From positions 1 to 18,957 of the forward strand of contig DASYYE010000163.1 of the NCBI GenBank assembly GCA_035946955.1: DNA of 18,957 nt. The letters are read 5' to 3'. The position numbers and the translations under genes were made by a program. This document shows, in pieces, positions 13,050 through 18,957 of the stretch; position 1 is the first letter of the stretch, and the number at the start of each line of letters is the position of its first letter. Source of the stretch: DASYYE01 sp035946955. GTDB taxonomy: Bacteria; Actinomycetota; Actinomycetes; Streptosporangiales; Streptosporangiaceae. The notes under the pieces were generated by a model. That model saw nothing but the letters and a program-made list of their open reading frames with translations, searched no databases and was not told the origin of the DNA.

Positions 13050-13697
13050 TCAGCCGGACGCGCCAAGGCGCGCCGCGAGCGAGGCCGCGGCCCGCCCAGG
13101 GTCGTCCGCGTCGGTGATCGCCCTGACCACCACCACCCGCCGCGCCCCCGCCGCCATCACCTCATCGAGGGTGTCCAGGCTCACCCCACCGATCGCGAAC
13201 CACGGCCGTGCCCCTGCCAGGCCAGCCGCGTAACGCACCAGTGGCAGTCCGGGGGCTGGGCGGCCCGGCTTGGTGGGGGTGGGCCAGACAGGCCCCACGC
13301 AGTAGTAGTCCACCCCGTCGGCCGTGGCCGCGGCCCGCGTCTGGGCCTGCGCATGGCTGGACAGCCCGACCAGCGGCCCGGGTCCGAGGATCTCCCGGGC
13401 CACCGCGACCGGCAGGTCGTCCTGGCCGAGGTGGAGCACGTCCGCGCCCACCGCATAGGCCAGGTCGGCCCGGTCGTTCACCGCGAGCAGGGCCCCGTGC
13501 TTGTCGCATGCCTGCCTGAACACCTCCAGGTAGGCCATTTCCTGTGCTGCTTCCAGGCCCTTGCGCCGGAGCTGAACGATATCCACGCCCGCGCCGAGCA
13601 CGGCGTCGAGGAACGCCGCGAGATCCCCCCGCTGCTCCCTGGCGTCAGTGCACAGGTACAGGCGCGCAGCGGCCAGCCGCGGGCGCAGCTCGTTCAG
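13050..13697 (-). CDS. thiE: Thiamine-phosphate synthase, probable CTG start
   Basis: ThiE joins hydroxymethylpyrimidine diphosphate and the thiazole phosphate to thiamine monophosphate. The family blocks are present: ARLYLCTDAR (11-20), DIVQLRRKG, LLAVNDRADLA, DVLHLGQDDLP, GLSSHAQAQ, GPVWPTPTKPG and WFAIGGVSL. No ATG, GTG or TTG exists in frame between the stop at 13779-13781 and the GTG at 13601, which would remove the first beta strand. CTG at 13697 gives 215 residues and places ten residues before ARLYLCT, the same as I recall for Streptomyces ThiE. The CTG overlaps the preceding stop as CTGA (13694-13697), paralleling the ATGA/GTGA couplings elsewhere. It is the last gene of the flavoprotein-Rv2175c-thiE unit and is not downstream of the TPP riboswitch. 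Confidence 0.88.
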   Translation of the reverse strand: MNELRPRLAAARLYLCTDAREQRGDLAAFLDAVLGAGVDIVQLRRKGLEAAQEMAYLEVFRQACDKHGALLAVNDRADLAYAVGADVLHLGQDDLPVAVAREILGPGPLVGLSSHAQAQTRAAATADGVDYYCVGPVWPTPTKPGRPAPGLPLVRYAAGLAGARPWFAIGGVSLDTLDEVMAAGARRVVVVRAITDADDPGRAAASLAARLGASG

Positions 13698-14098
13698 AAC
13701 GCGAGCGCCTGGGCGCGCCGGTTGACCTCGGTCCCGCGGTGGGCGGCCATGGCCTGGATCGGCGTGCCTGGCAGGGAGTCATCCGCGGTGAACAGCCAGC
13801 GCAGGGCTTCCACCTCCTCGAACCCGCAGTCGAAGAGGAGGGTCAGGGTGCCGTGCAGGCCCTTGACGATCTCGCGGCCATCGAGGAAGGCGGCAGGGAC
13901 CGCCAGTACCCCGTCCGCGCGGCGCACCGCCAGGAGCTTGCGGTCACGGAGCAGTGTCTTCATCCGGCTCACGGGGACGCCGAGGCGGTTGGCGACCTCG
14001 GGAATGCTGAGCCAGTCGCCGACAAGTTCGTCGGCTGGAGGGTTGTTCGGTGCCACACCCCCGATGTTGCCATCCGCGCCCCTGGTCAAACCAGGCAT
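13694..14098 (-). CDS. Rv2175c-family DNA-binding protein (wHTH)
   Basis: In M. tuberculosis, Rv2175c is a small winged-helix DNA-binding protein phosphorylated near its N-terminus by the kinase PknL, which abolishes DNA binding. This 134-residue protein aligns by eye with it: WLSIPEVANRLGVPVSRMKTLL (29-50) as the helix-turn-helix, LLAVRRADGVLAVPAAF, GTLTLLFDCGF, EALRWLFTADDSL, and the C-terminal VNRRAQALAF (Rv2175c ends RRAQAMAY). I choose ATG 14098 because it yields MPG, the same first residues as Rv2175c, and sits 7 nt after the flavoprotein stop. GTG 14131 or 14116 are alternatives that would overlap that gene. Thr5 in the flexible N-terminus is a possible phosphosite. Its stop overlaps the thiE CTG. 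A kinase gene lies 3.5 kb away. Confidence 0.85.
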   Translation of the reverse strand: MPGLTRGADGNIGGVAPNNPPADELVGDWLSIPEVANRLGVPVSRMKTLLRDRKLLAVRRADGVLAVPAAFLDGREIVKGLHGTLTLLFDCGFEEVEALRWLFTADDSLPGTPIQAMAAHRGTEVNRRAQALAF

Positions 14099-14105
14099 AC
14101 TCGCA

Positions 14106-15305
14106 TCACTGGTCACTGGAGGCCGTCTCACGCATTGGGACCGCCGGGTCGGCGAGCTTCCCGGGGTCCACTGCCGATCCCGCGGCGACCAGCCGCCGTC
14201 CCTGCAGCAGGTCCCGGGGACGGCCCACCGCCAGCACCGCGACCAGCCGTTCCCCCGCCCCGTCCCGGCTGGTCAGCCAGCAGGCCGACCAGGTGGGCCC
14301 GGCGACGTCACCGCGCCAGACCAGCCGGTCCGCCCCGGTGTGGTGCCCCGCGTACTGGACCATCCGGCCGAACTGCTCTGACCAGAAGTAGGGGACCGGG
14401 TCGTAGGGCTCCTGTCCGCCCCTGATGTTGGCGGCCACCACCGCGGGGCCATGCAGCGCCGAGTCCCAGTGCTCCACCCGCAGCCTGCGCCCGTACCTGC
14501 GTGACACGAAGGCGGCGCAGTCCCCCACCGCGTACACCCCAGGCACGGACGCCCGCAGCCACTCGTCCACCGCCACCCCGTTGTCCAGCCGCACGCCGCT
14601 GCCCTCCAGCCAGCCGACCGCGGGCCGGACCCCCACCGCGGTCACGACCTCGTCGGCGGCTACCCACCCACCACCGGCCAGCCGCAGCCCACCTGGGCCG
14701 ATGGACTGCACCGGCTGGCCCAGCAGCAACTCGACCCCGGCGTCCGCGTACCACGCGGCCGTCACCGCCCCCACCTCCGCGCCGAGCACGGCGGACAGCG
14801 GCGCCGGGCCTGCCTCAACCACGCTCACCAGGCAGCCCCGCCCGGCAGCGGTAGTGGCGAGCTCCGCGCCGATCCAGCCAGCACCCACGATGGCGAGCCG
14901 CGTCCCAGGGCGCAGTGCGGTGCGCAGGGCCAGCGCGTCGTCCACGGTCCGCAGCACCCGCTGCGGACCAGGCCCAGGCAGCCGCACCGGCACCGCCCCA
15001 GTGGCCACCACGAGCGTGTCGAAGGCATGTTCTCCCTGGTCGGTGTACAGCACCCCGTCACCAAGCCCGGTCGCTGTCTCCCCCATCCGCAGGTCCACAC
15101 CCAGTGCCGGCAGATCAGCCCGCAGCGTGGTGTCGTCCAGCTTCCCCGCCATGAACAGCTTGGTCAGCGGCGGGCGGTCATAGGGCGGGTGGTGCTCGGC
15201 ACCGACCAGGGTGATGGGGCCCGTGTGTCCCCGGTCCCGCAGTTCCTCGACGGTGCGCAGCCCCGCCAGCCCCGCACCCGCCACGACCACTCGCTCGTCT
15301 GCCAT
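14106..15305 (-). CDS. FAD-dependent NAD(P)H oxidoreductase, ferredoxin-reductase-like
   Basis: The 399-residue flavoprotein has an N-terminal FAD-binding GAGLAG (10-15). A second dinucleotide motif AIVGAGWIGAELA follows for NAD(P)H, then the ATGAVP motif, the GVYAVGDCAAF FAD motif, and a C-terminal reductase-type domain with VPYFWSEQFGRMVQYAG. This order matches rubredoxin/putidaredoxin/BphA4-type ferredoxin reductases. It lacks the CxxC redox pair of thioredoxin reductases. The ATG at 15305 is preferred: the frame stays open to 15590 but that part has no similarity and runs antisense through the TPP riboswitch. TAGCCT lies 8 nt upstream of the ATG. A flavoprotein here, beside thiO-thiS-thiG, is as I recall it in Streptomyces; its role in thiamine metabolism is unproven. 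No ferredoxin is encoded in the window. Confidence 0.88.
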   Translation of the reverse strand: MADERVVVAGAGLAGLRTVEELRDRGHTGPITLVGAEHHPPYDRPPLTKLFMAGKLDDTTLRADLPALGVDLRMGETATGLGDGVLYTDQGEHAFDTLVVATGAVPVRLPGPGPQRVLRTVDDALALRTALRPGTRLAIVGAGWIGAELATTAAGRGCLVSVVEAGPAPLSAVLGAEVGAVTAAWYADAGVELLLGQPVQSIGPGGLRLAGGGWVAADEVVTAVGVRPAVGWLEGSGVRLDNGVAVDEWLRASVPGVYAVGDCAAFVSRRYGRRLRVEHWDSALHGPAVVAANIRGGQEPYDPVPYFWSEQFGRMVQYAGHHTGADRLVWRGDVAGPTWSACWLTSRDGAGERLVAVLAVGRPRDLLQGRRLVAAGSAVDPGKLADPAVPMRETASSDQ

Positions 15306-15312
15306 GACGACA

Positions 15313-15319
15313 TAGGCTA
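15313..15319. promoter_or_regulatory. Overlapping divergent -10 hexamers for thiO and the flavoprotein gene
   Basis: The 7-bp TAGGCTA contains TAGGCT on the plus strand (15313-15318) and TAGCCT on the minus strand (15314-15319), both TAnnnT. The minus-strand copy lies 8 nt before the flavoprotein ATG (leaderless). The plus-strand copy would start the thi mRNA near 15326, about 30 nt ahead of the riboswitch. No -35 is evident on either side. Confidence 0.5.
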
Positions 15320-15354
15320 GGTGCAGAGGGTGTCGCACGACCCTCCGACCATGC

Positions 15355-15445
15355 CGCGGGAGCCCGGTGCGGACCGAGCTGAGAGGGAGGCTGAGAGCCT
15401 CCGACCGCAGGAACCTGATCCGGGTCATGCCGGCGAAGGGAGCGC
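15355..15445 (+). promoter_or_regulatory. TPP riboswitch (THI element) controlling thiO-thiS-thiG
   Basis: The conserved landmarks occur in order: CGGGAGCCC (about 15357-15365), CTGAGAG (15379-15385), a variable GC-rich stem, GAACCTGATCCGGGT (15411-15425), and ATGCCGGCGAAGGGAG (15427-15442). These form the aptamer that binds thiamine diphosphate. The final AAGGGAG is also the Shine-Dalgarno of thiO, 8 nt before its GTG. Ligand binding and P1 closure should therefore hide the ribosome site; no terminator follows the aptamer. Recognition is confident; exact ends are approximate. Confidence 0.96.
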
Positions 15446-15450
15446 ACACG

Positions 15451-16587
15451 GTGACGTCCGTGGTGATCGTCGGTGGTGGGGTCATTGGGCTGAGCGTGGG
15501 CTGGCGCGCCGCTGGCCATGGGCTAGCGGTCACGGTGCTCGACCCGCGGCCCGCGTCGGGCGCGTCACACGCCTCCGCGGGCATGCTCACCCCCGCCGCC
15601 GAAGCCGCCTATGCGGAACGAGACCTGTTCACCCTCGGAATCGAGTCCATGGCCCGCTGGCCCGGGTTCGCGGCCGAACTGACCGCACTGACCGGCCAGG
15701 AGACCGGCCTGCGCAGGGAAGGCACCATGCAGGTCGCCTACGACAGCAGCGACCAGGCGGTGCTGGCGGAGATGCAGGCCCTGCGGGAGTCATTCGGGGC
15801 ACCCGGGCAGTGGCTGACGGGCCGGGAGGCACGCGCACAGGAGCCACTGCTCGCCCCGGGTGTACGCAGCGCACTGCTCACCCCCGACGACGGGTCGGTG
15901 GATCCCAGGCTGGTCACCCGCGCCCTGCTCGCCGCCCTCGACCGCTGCGGCGCAACCGTCATCCGGCGGCAGGTCGCGGAGATATCAGCAAGCAACGACC
16001 GGGTGAGCGGCGTGCTGCTGGCCGATGGCAGCCAACTGGAGGCTGACTGGGTCGTGCTGGCCGCGGGCGCGTACTCACCCATGGTCGCAGGGCTGCCGGC
16101 CGGATCCGCGCCCCCGGTGAGACCCGTCAAGGGCCAGATCCTGCGCCTGCGGGCCACCCCCAGCACCGGGCTCGTCCGCCGGACCATATCGGCGGTCGTC
16201 CGGGGGGCCCGCGTCTACCTGGTGCCGCGCGACAGCGGGGAACTGGTGGTGGGCGCGACCCAGGAGGAGGTCGGCCACGACACCCAGGTGACGGCCGGTG
16301 GGGTGTGGCAGTTGCTGCGTGACGCGCAGGCGGTGGTCCCCAGCATCACCGAGCTCAGCTTCGGGGAGGCGTGCGCCGGCCTGCGGCCAGGCACCCCCGA
16401 CAACGAACCGGTCCTCGGTCCCTCCGAGTTGCCCGGGCTGGTCCTCGCGACCGGTCATTTCCGCACTGGTGTGCTCCTCGCGCCGGTCACCGCTGAGATC
16501 GTGGCGGGGTTTTTGGCTACAAAACACCTCTCACCACTGGCCACCCCGTTCATGCCCGGGCGTTTCGCAGGCCTGGCATCTTCATGA
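15451..16587 (+). CDS. thiO: Glycine oxidase ThiO
   Basis: ThiO oxidises glycine to iminoglycine (dehydroglycine), which supplies the C2-N unit for the thiazole ring in aerobic thiamine synthesis. The 378-residue flavoprotein has the N-terminal FAD motif IVGGGVIGLSVGWRAAG (7-23), ASHASAGMLTPAAEA next to the flavin, WVVLAAGAYSP and PVKGQILRLR. Its DAAO-type C-terminal signature is FGEACAGLRPGTPDNEPVLG followed by ATGHFRTGVLLAPVTAE. The GTG at 15451 is preferred over the in-frame ATG at 15367, which lies inside the riboswitch; AAGGGAG is 8 nt upstream. It is the first gene of thiO-thiS-thiG and overlaps thiS by ATGA. Regulation is by the TPP riboswitch. Confidence 0.95.
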   Translation: MTSVVIVGGGVIGLSVGWRAAGHGLAVTVLDPRPASGASHASAGMLTPAAEAAYAERDLFTLGIESMARWPGFAAELTALTGQETGLRREGTMQVAYDSSDQAVLAEMQALRESFGAPGQWLTGREARAQEPLLAPGVRSALLTPDDGSVDPRLVTRALLAALDRCGATVIRRQVAEISASNDRVSGVLLADGSQLEADWVVLAAGAYSPMVAGLPAGSAPPVRPVKGQILRLRATPSTGLVRRTISAVVRGARVYLVPRDSGELVVGATQEEVGHDTQVTAGGVWQLLRDAQAVVPSITELSFGEACAGLRPGTPDNEPVLGPSELPGLVLATGHFRTGVLLAPVTAEIVAGFLATKHLSPLATPFMPGRFAGLASS

Positions 16588-16784
16588 ATGTGCTCATCAA
16601 CGGCGCCCCTGTGGTCCTGCACCACGCGGCAACCGTCGCAGACGCGGTCAGCTCCGTGGGCGCGCCCGCAACCGGGGTCGCAGCCGCTGTGAACGGTGAG
16701 GTACTGACCCGCAGCGCCTGGGCCGTCACCCGCTTGGCCGAGGGTGACCGGATAGAGATCCTCACGGCCGTGCAGGGAGGGTAA
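16584..16784 (+). CDS. thiS: Sulfur carrier protein ThiS
   Basis: ThiS is a ubiquitin-like protein whose C-terminal glycine is thiocarboxylated to deliver sulfur to the thiazole synthase. The 66-residue protein has the MNVLINGAP beta start, the internal VAAAVNGEVLTRSAW and GDRIEILTAVQGG, ending in the required Gly-Gly. Its ATG overlaps the thiO stop (ATGA 16584-16587), so expression is coupled to thiO. The codons for the final Gly-Gly also make up the Shine-Dalgarno of thiG. The ThiF-type adenylyltransferase needed for activation is not in the window. Confidence 0.95.
   Translation: MNVLINGAPVVLHHAATVADAVSSVGAPATGVAAAVNGEVLTRSAWAVTRLAEGDRIEILTAVQGG
16776..16781 (+). promoter_or_regulatory. 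thiG ribosome binding site inside the thiS Gly-Gly codons
   Basis: GGAGGG encodes the last two residues of ThiS and lies 7 nt before the thiG ATG at 16789, with the thiS TAA in between. It fixes the thiG start. Confidence 0.8.
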
Positions 16785-16788
16785 GTAC

Positions 16789-17565
16789 ATGGACGACCCG
16801 CTCGTCATCGCCGGGGAGGCGTTCACCTCCCGGCTCATCATGGGAACCGGCGGGGCACCCAGCCTGGACGTGCTGGAGCGTGCCCTGACCGCCTCGGGCA
16901 CCGAGCTGACCACCGTGGCCATGCGCCGGGTGGACGCCACGGCCGGGAGTTCGGTGCTGGACGTCATCACCTCGAACGGCATCAAGGTGCTGCCGAACAC
17001 CGCCGGATGCCTCACCGCCGCGGAAGCCGTGCACACCGCCCGTCTCGCACGCGAGGCCCTCGGCACCTCCTGGGTCAAGCTGGAGGTGATCGGCGATGAC
17101 TACACCCTCCTGCCTGACCCGGTGGAACTCCTCGACGCAGCAGAGCAGCTCGTCGCCGGTGGGTTCACCGTCCTGCCCTACACCAACGACGACCCCGTGC
17201 TCGCGCGCAGGCTGGAACTCGCGGGCTGTGCTGCGGTCATGCCGCTGGGCTCGCCCATCGGCTCCGGGCGCGGCATCGCCAACCCCCACAACATCGAGAT
17301 GATCGTGGCCGCGGCAGGTGTGCCGGTGGTCCTCGACGCTGGTATCGGGACTGCCAGCGACGCGGCACTGGCTATGGAGCTAGGCTGTGACGCGGTCCTG
17401 CTCGCCACCTCAGTCACCCGCGCACGTGATCCGGAACTCATGGCCGGCGCCATGCGCGCCGCCGTCCAGGCGGGGCGGATGGCCCGCCTTGCGGGCCGGG
17501 TTCCCCGGCGGTTCCACGCCCAGGCGTCCTCGCCACCGCTTGCCAGCAGCCCACGGGCAACGTGA
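16789..17565 (+). CDS. thiG: Thiazole synthase ThiG
   Basis: ThiG condenses deoxyxylulose 5-phosphate, iminoglycine and ThiS thiocarboxylate into the thiazole phosphate. The 258-residue TIM-barrel protein has LIMGTGGAPS near the start, LPNTAGCLTAAEAV, and the catalytic lysine in WVKLEVIGDD (Lys97, forming the imine with the sugar). VLPYTNDDPVLARRLE, AVMPLGSPIGSGRGI and VVLDAGIGTASDAALAMELG follow in order. A short tail (RFHAQASSPPLASSPRAT) is beyond the conserved end. It is 4 nt downstream of thiS with an overlapping ribosome site and is co-transcribed with thiO-thiS. The next gene, a kinase, has its own promoter. Confidence 0.96.
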   Translation: MDDPLVIAGEAFTSRLIMGTGGAPSLDVLERALTASGTELTTVAMRRVDATAGSSVLDVITSNGIKVLPNTAGCLTAAEAVHTARLAREALGTSWVKLEVIGDDYTLLPDPVELLDAAEQLVAGGFTVLPYTNDDPVLARRLELAGCAAVMPLGSPIGSGRGIANPHNIEMIVAAAGVPVVLDAGIGTASDAALAMELGCDAVLLATSVTRARDPELMAGAMRAAVQAGRMARLAGRVPRRFHAQASSPPLASSPRAT

Positions 17566-17594
17566 TTCGCAAAACGAACCCATCCGCCCCCTCG

Positions 17595-17600
17595 TAGAAT
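17595..17600 (+). promoter_or_regulatory. -10 element (TAGAAT) of leaderless kinase mRNA
   Basis: TAGAAT is followed by CGTCCGG (7 nt) and ATG at 17608. No Shine-Dalgarno or -35 is recognisable. It sits 29 bp after the thiG stop, so the kinase can be transcribed apart from the thi operon. Confidence 0.62.
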
Positions 17601-17607
17601 CGTCCGG

Positions 17608-18957
17608 ATGGACATGACCCTCGCCCGAGCGCCCATCGGCCAGTTGCTCGACGGCCGGTACCGGGTTGAGTCCTACCTTGCACGCGGCGGAATGGCGACC
17701 GTGTACCTCGGAATGGACACGAGACTGGAGCGCACCGTCGCGCTGAAGGTCATGCATGCGGAGTTCGCCGATGACGAGGACTTCGTCCGGCGGTTCGTGA
17801 CCGAGGCCAAGTCGGTCGCCCGGCTGTCCCACCCCAATGTGGTCGCCGTCTTCGACCAGGGCGCGGACGGCCGCTCGCTGTACCTGGCCATGGAGTACGT
17901 GCCAGGCCGGACGCTGCGGGAACTGCTCAGCGAGCGCGGCAGGCTCGGCCCGGCGGAAGCCCTCACGATCATGGATGGCGTCCTCGCGGGACTGGCCGCT
18001 GCACATGACGCCGGACTGGCGCACCGCGACGTCAAGCCCGAGAACGTGCTGCTGGGGGCGCGCGCCGTCAAGGTCGCGGACTTCGGTCTCGCCACGCTGG
18101 TCTCCGGGGAGAGCTACACCAAGAGCGGCATGATCATCGGGACGGCCGCCTATCTCGCGCCGGAGCAGGTGGCCGGCAGGCGCGCGGACGCGCGCACCGA
18201 CATCTACGCCGCAGGCGTCATGCTGTTCGAACTGCTCACCGGCACCCAGCCGCACACGGCTGACTCTCCGCTGGCAGTGGCCTACAAGCACGTCAACGAC
18301 GTCGTGCCGCCCCCGTCCAGCATCGTGCCCGGCCTGCCGCCAGCCCTGGACATGCTGGTCACGATGGCGACCAGCCGCGACCCCGACCTGCGCCCGGCCG
18401 ACGCCGGCCAGTTCCTCCGTGCTGTCAGCGAGGTCCGCCGCGGCATGTCGCTGCCCGGCCGCCAGACCCGGGGCAGGCACAGCGCGGTCGCCTCACGCAT
18501 CGACGCCGAGACCATCCCACCGGGGATGGACGCTGGCACACCCTGGGCAGGTCCACCTGGGAGCACCACCGCCGCTGGCCGCGACCTGGTGCCTGGGCTG
18601 CAGCCACCCCGTGCGCTCGAGCCGCGCCGCGCCAGCCTGACCGCCACCCAGCGGGTCGCACCCATGGAGCCAGGAGCCAACCACACGCTCGTGGTATCGG
18701 CGGTTCCGGACGCCTACGGCATGGGCGCGCCCGCTTACGGCGGGCCTCGTGAGTCGCGACTGCAGCAGTTGCTGTTCAGCCGCAGCCTGGCTTACCTCGC
18801 GCTGGGGGTCGCGGCGGTGCTGGTGGTCGCCCTGCTCGGCTGGTGGGTGTTCGCGGGCCAGTACACGACCGTGCCGAAGGTCGGCAAGCTGTCAGTGTCT
18901 GAGGCCACGGCCGACCTGCGCGGAGCGGGCCTGTCCGTCTCAGCCAGCAAGACGGAG
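17608..18957 (+). CDS. Membrane Ser/Thr protein kinase with extracellular PASTA domain(s) (partial)
   Basis: The 450 codons in the window are open to the end with no stop. Residues 14-285 form a Hanks-type kinase: G-loop ARGGMATVYLG (25-35), catalytic Lys47 in VALKVM, HRDVKPENVL (139-148, Asp141), DFG (158-160), the activation loop SYTKSGMIIGTAAYLAPEQ and DIYAAGVMLFELLTG. A Pro/Thr-rich juxtamembrane linker runs to about 390, one transmembrane helix spans about 393-415, and the first PASTA domain begins at TTVPKVGKLSVSEATADLRG. PASTA kinases sense peptidoglycan/lipid II and phosphorylate cell-wall, division and regulatory proteins. The number of PASTA repeats is unknown because of the window edge. 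The nearby Rv2175c-like gene is a candidate substrate by analogy with PknL-Rv2175c. The start is set by the leaderless -10. Confidence 0.94.
   Translation, partial: MDMTLARAPIGQLLDGRYRVESYLARGGMATVYLGMDTRLERTVALKVMHAEFADDEDFVRRFVTEAKSVARLSHPNVVAVFDQGADGRSLYLAMEYVPGRTLRELLSERGRLGPAEALTIMDGVLAGLAAAHDAGLAHRDVKPENVLLGARAVKVADFGLATLVSGESYTKSGMIIGTAAYLAPEQVAGRRADARTDIYAAGVMLFELLTGTQPHTADSPLAVAYKHVNDVVPPPSSIVPGLPPALDMLVTMATSRDPDLRPADAGQFLRAVSEVRRGMSLPGRQTRGRHSAVASRIDAETIPPGMDAGTPWAGPPGSTTAAGRDLVPGLQPPRALEPRRASLTATQRVAPMEPGANHTLVVSAVPDAYGMGAPAYGGPRESRLQQLLFSRSLAYLALGVAAVLVVALLGWWVFAGQYTTVPKVGKLSVSEATADLRGAGLSVSASKTE

Noticed and set aside
14425..15183. Plus-strand open frame opposite the flavoprotein gene
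   Set aside because: Low-complexity Ser/Pro/Ala/Thr composition caused by the complementary strand's codon bias; no start signal or homology.
15306..15590. N-terminal extension of the flavoprotein to an upstream start
   Set aside because: The extra 95 residues have no similarity to the family, precede the FAD motif, and run antisense through the TPP riboswitch and thiO start.
1..18957. CRISPR array, insertion sequence, attachment site, tRNA or phage genes
   Set aside because: I looked for repeated spacer-type units, terminal inverted repeats with transposase frames and tRNA-like cloverleaf ends and saw none.

Overview
This is a high-GC actinomycete chromosome segment. The evidence is a full-length BldD, an Rv2175c-type DNA-binding protein, a PASTA-type Ser/Thr kinase, an actinobacterial pyr operon, and many genes that appear to be translated from leaderless mRNAs. 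The gene content resembles Streptomyces/Streptosporangiales-type organisms; I cannot name the genus. I see no tRNA, rRNA, CRISPR array, insertion sequence or phage gene.

Left part (1-3124): a minus-strand pyrimidine operon pyrR-pyrB-pyrC, each pair overlapping by 4 nt, with pyrC cut by the window edge. Its leader holds a PyrR-binding hairpin that pairs with the pyrR Shine-Dalgarno. A 407-bp regulatory region separates it from the divergent gene bldD, the c-di-GMP-responsive developmental regulator. The bldD promoter carries a probable autoregulatory BldD box.

Middle part (3155-12950): a SAV_6107-type HEPN protein diverges from a GNAT acetyltransferase, with a LexA/SOS-box-like palindrome between them. 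Next come metF, a trans-polyprenyl diphosphate synthase, a cytochrome P450, a PhzF-family protein, a polytopic membrane protein resembling GT-C glycosyltransferases, an orphan secreted PstS-like protein, and a cytoplasmic Asp-box beta-propeller. Clear inverted repeats act as probable terminators at 6527-6548, 10462-10487 and 11810-11847.

Right part (13050-18957): a thiamine-related locus. A TPP riboswitch controls thiO-thiS-thiG on the plus strand. The divergent minus-strand unit encodes a ferredoxin-reductase-like flavoprotein, an Rv2175c-like wHTH protein and thiE, so thiE is outside riboswitch control. thiE appears to start at a CTG codon overlapping the preceding stop. A PASTA Ser/Thr kinase begins after thiG and runs off the window.

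The strongest cross-cutting signal is a TAnnnT -10 hexamer placed 6-8 nt (usually exactly 7) before the start codon of seven genes. It corrects several start sites. No wholly new multi-gene system is evident. The best leads are the SOS-box/HEPN/GNAT intergenic region, the CTG start of thiE, and the kinase/Rv2175c/thiamine neighbourhood.
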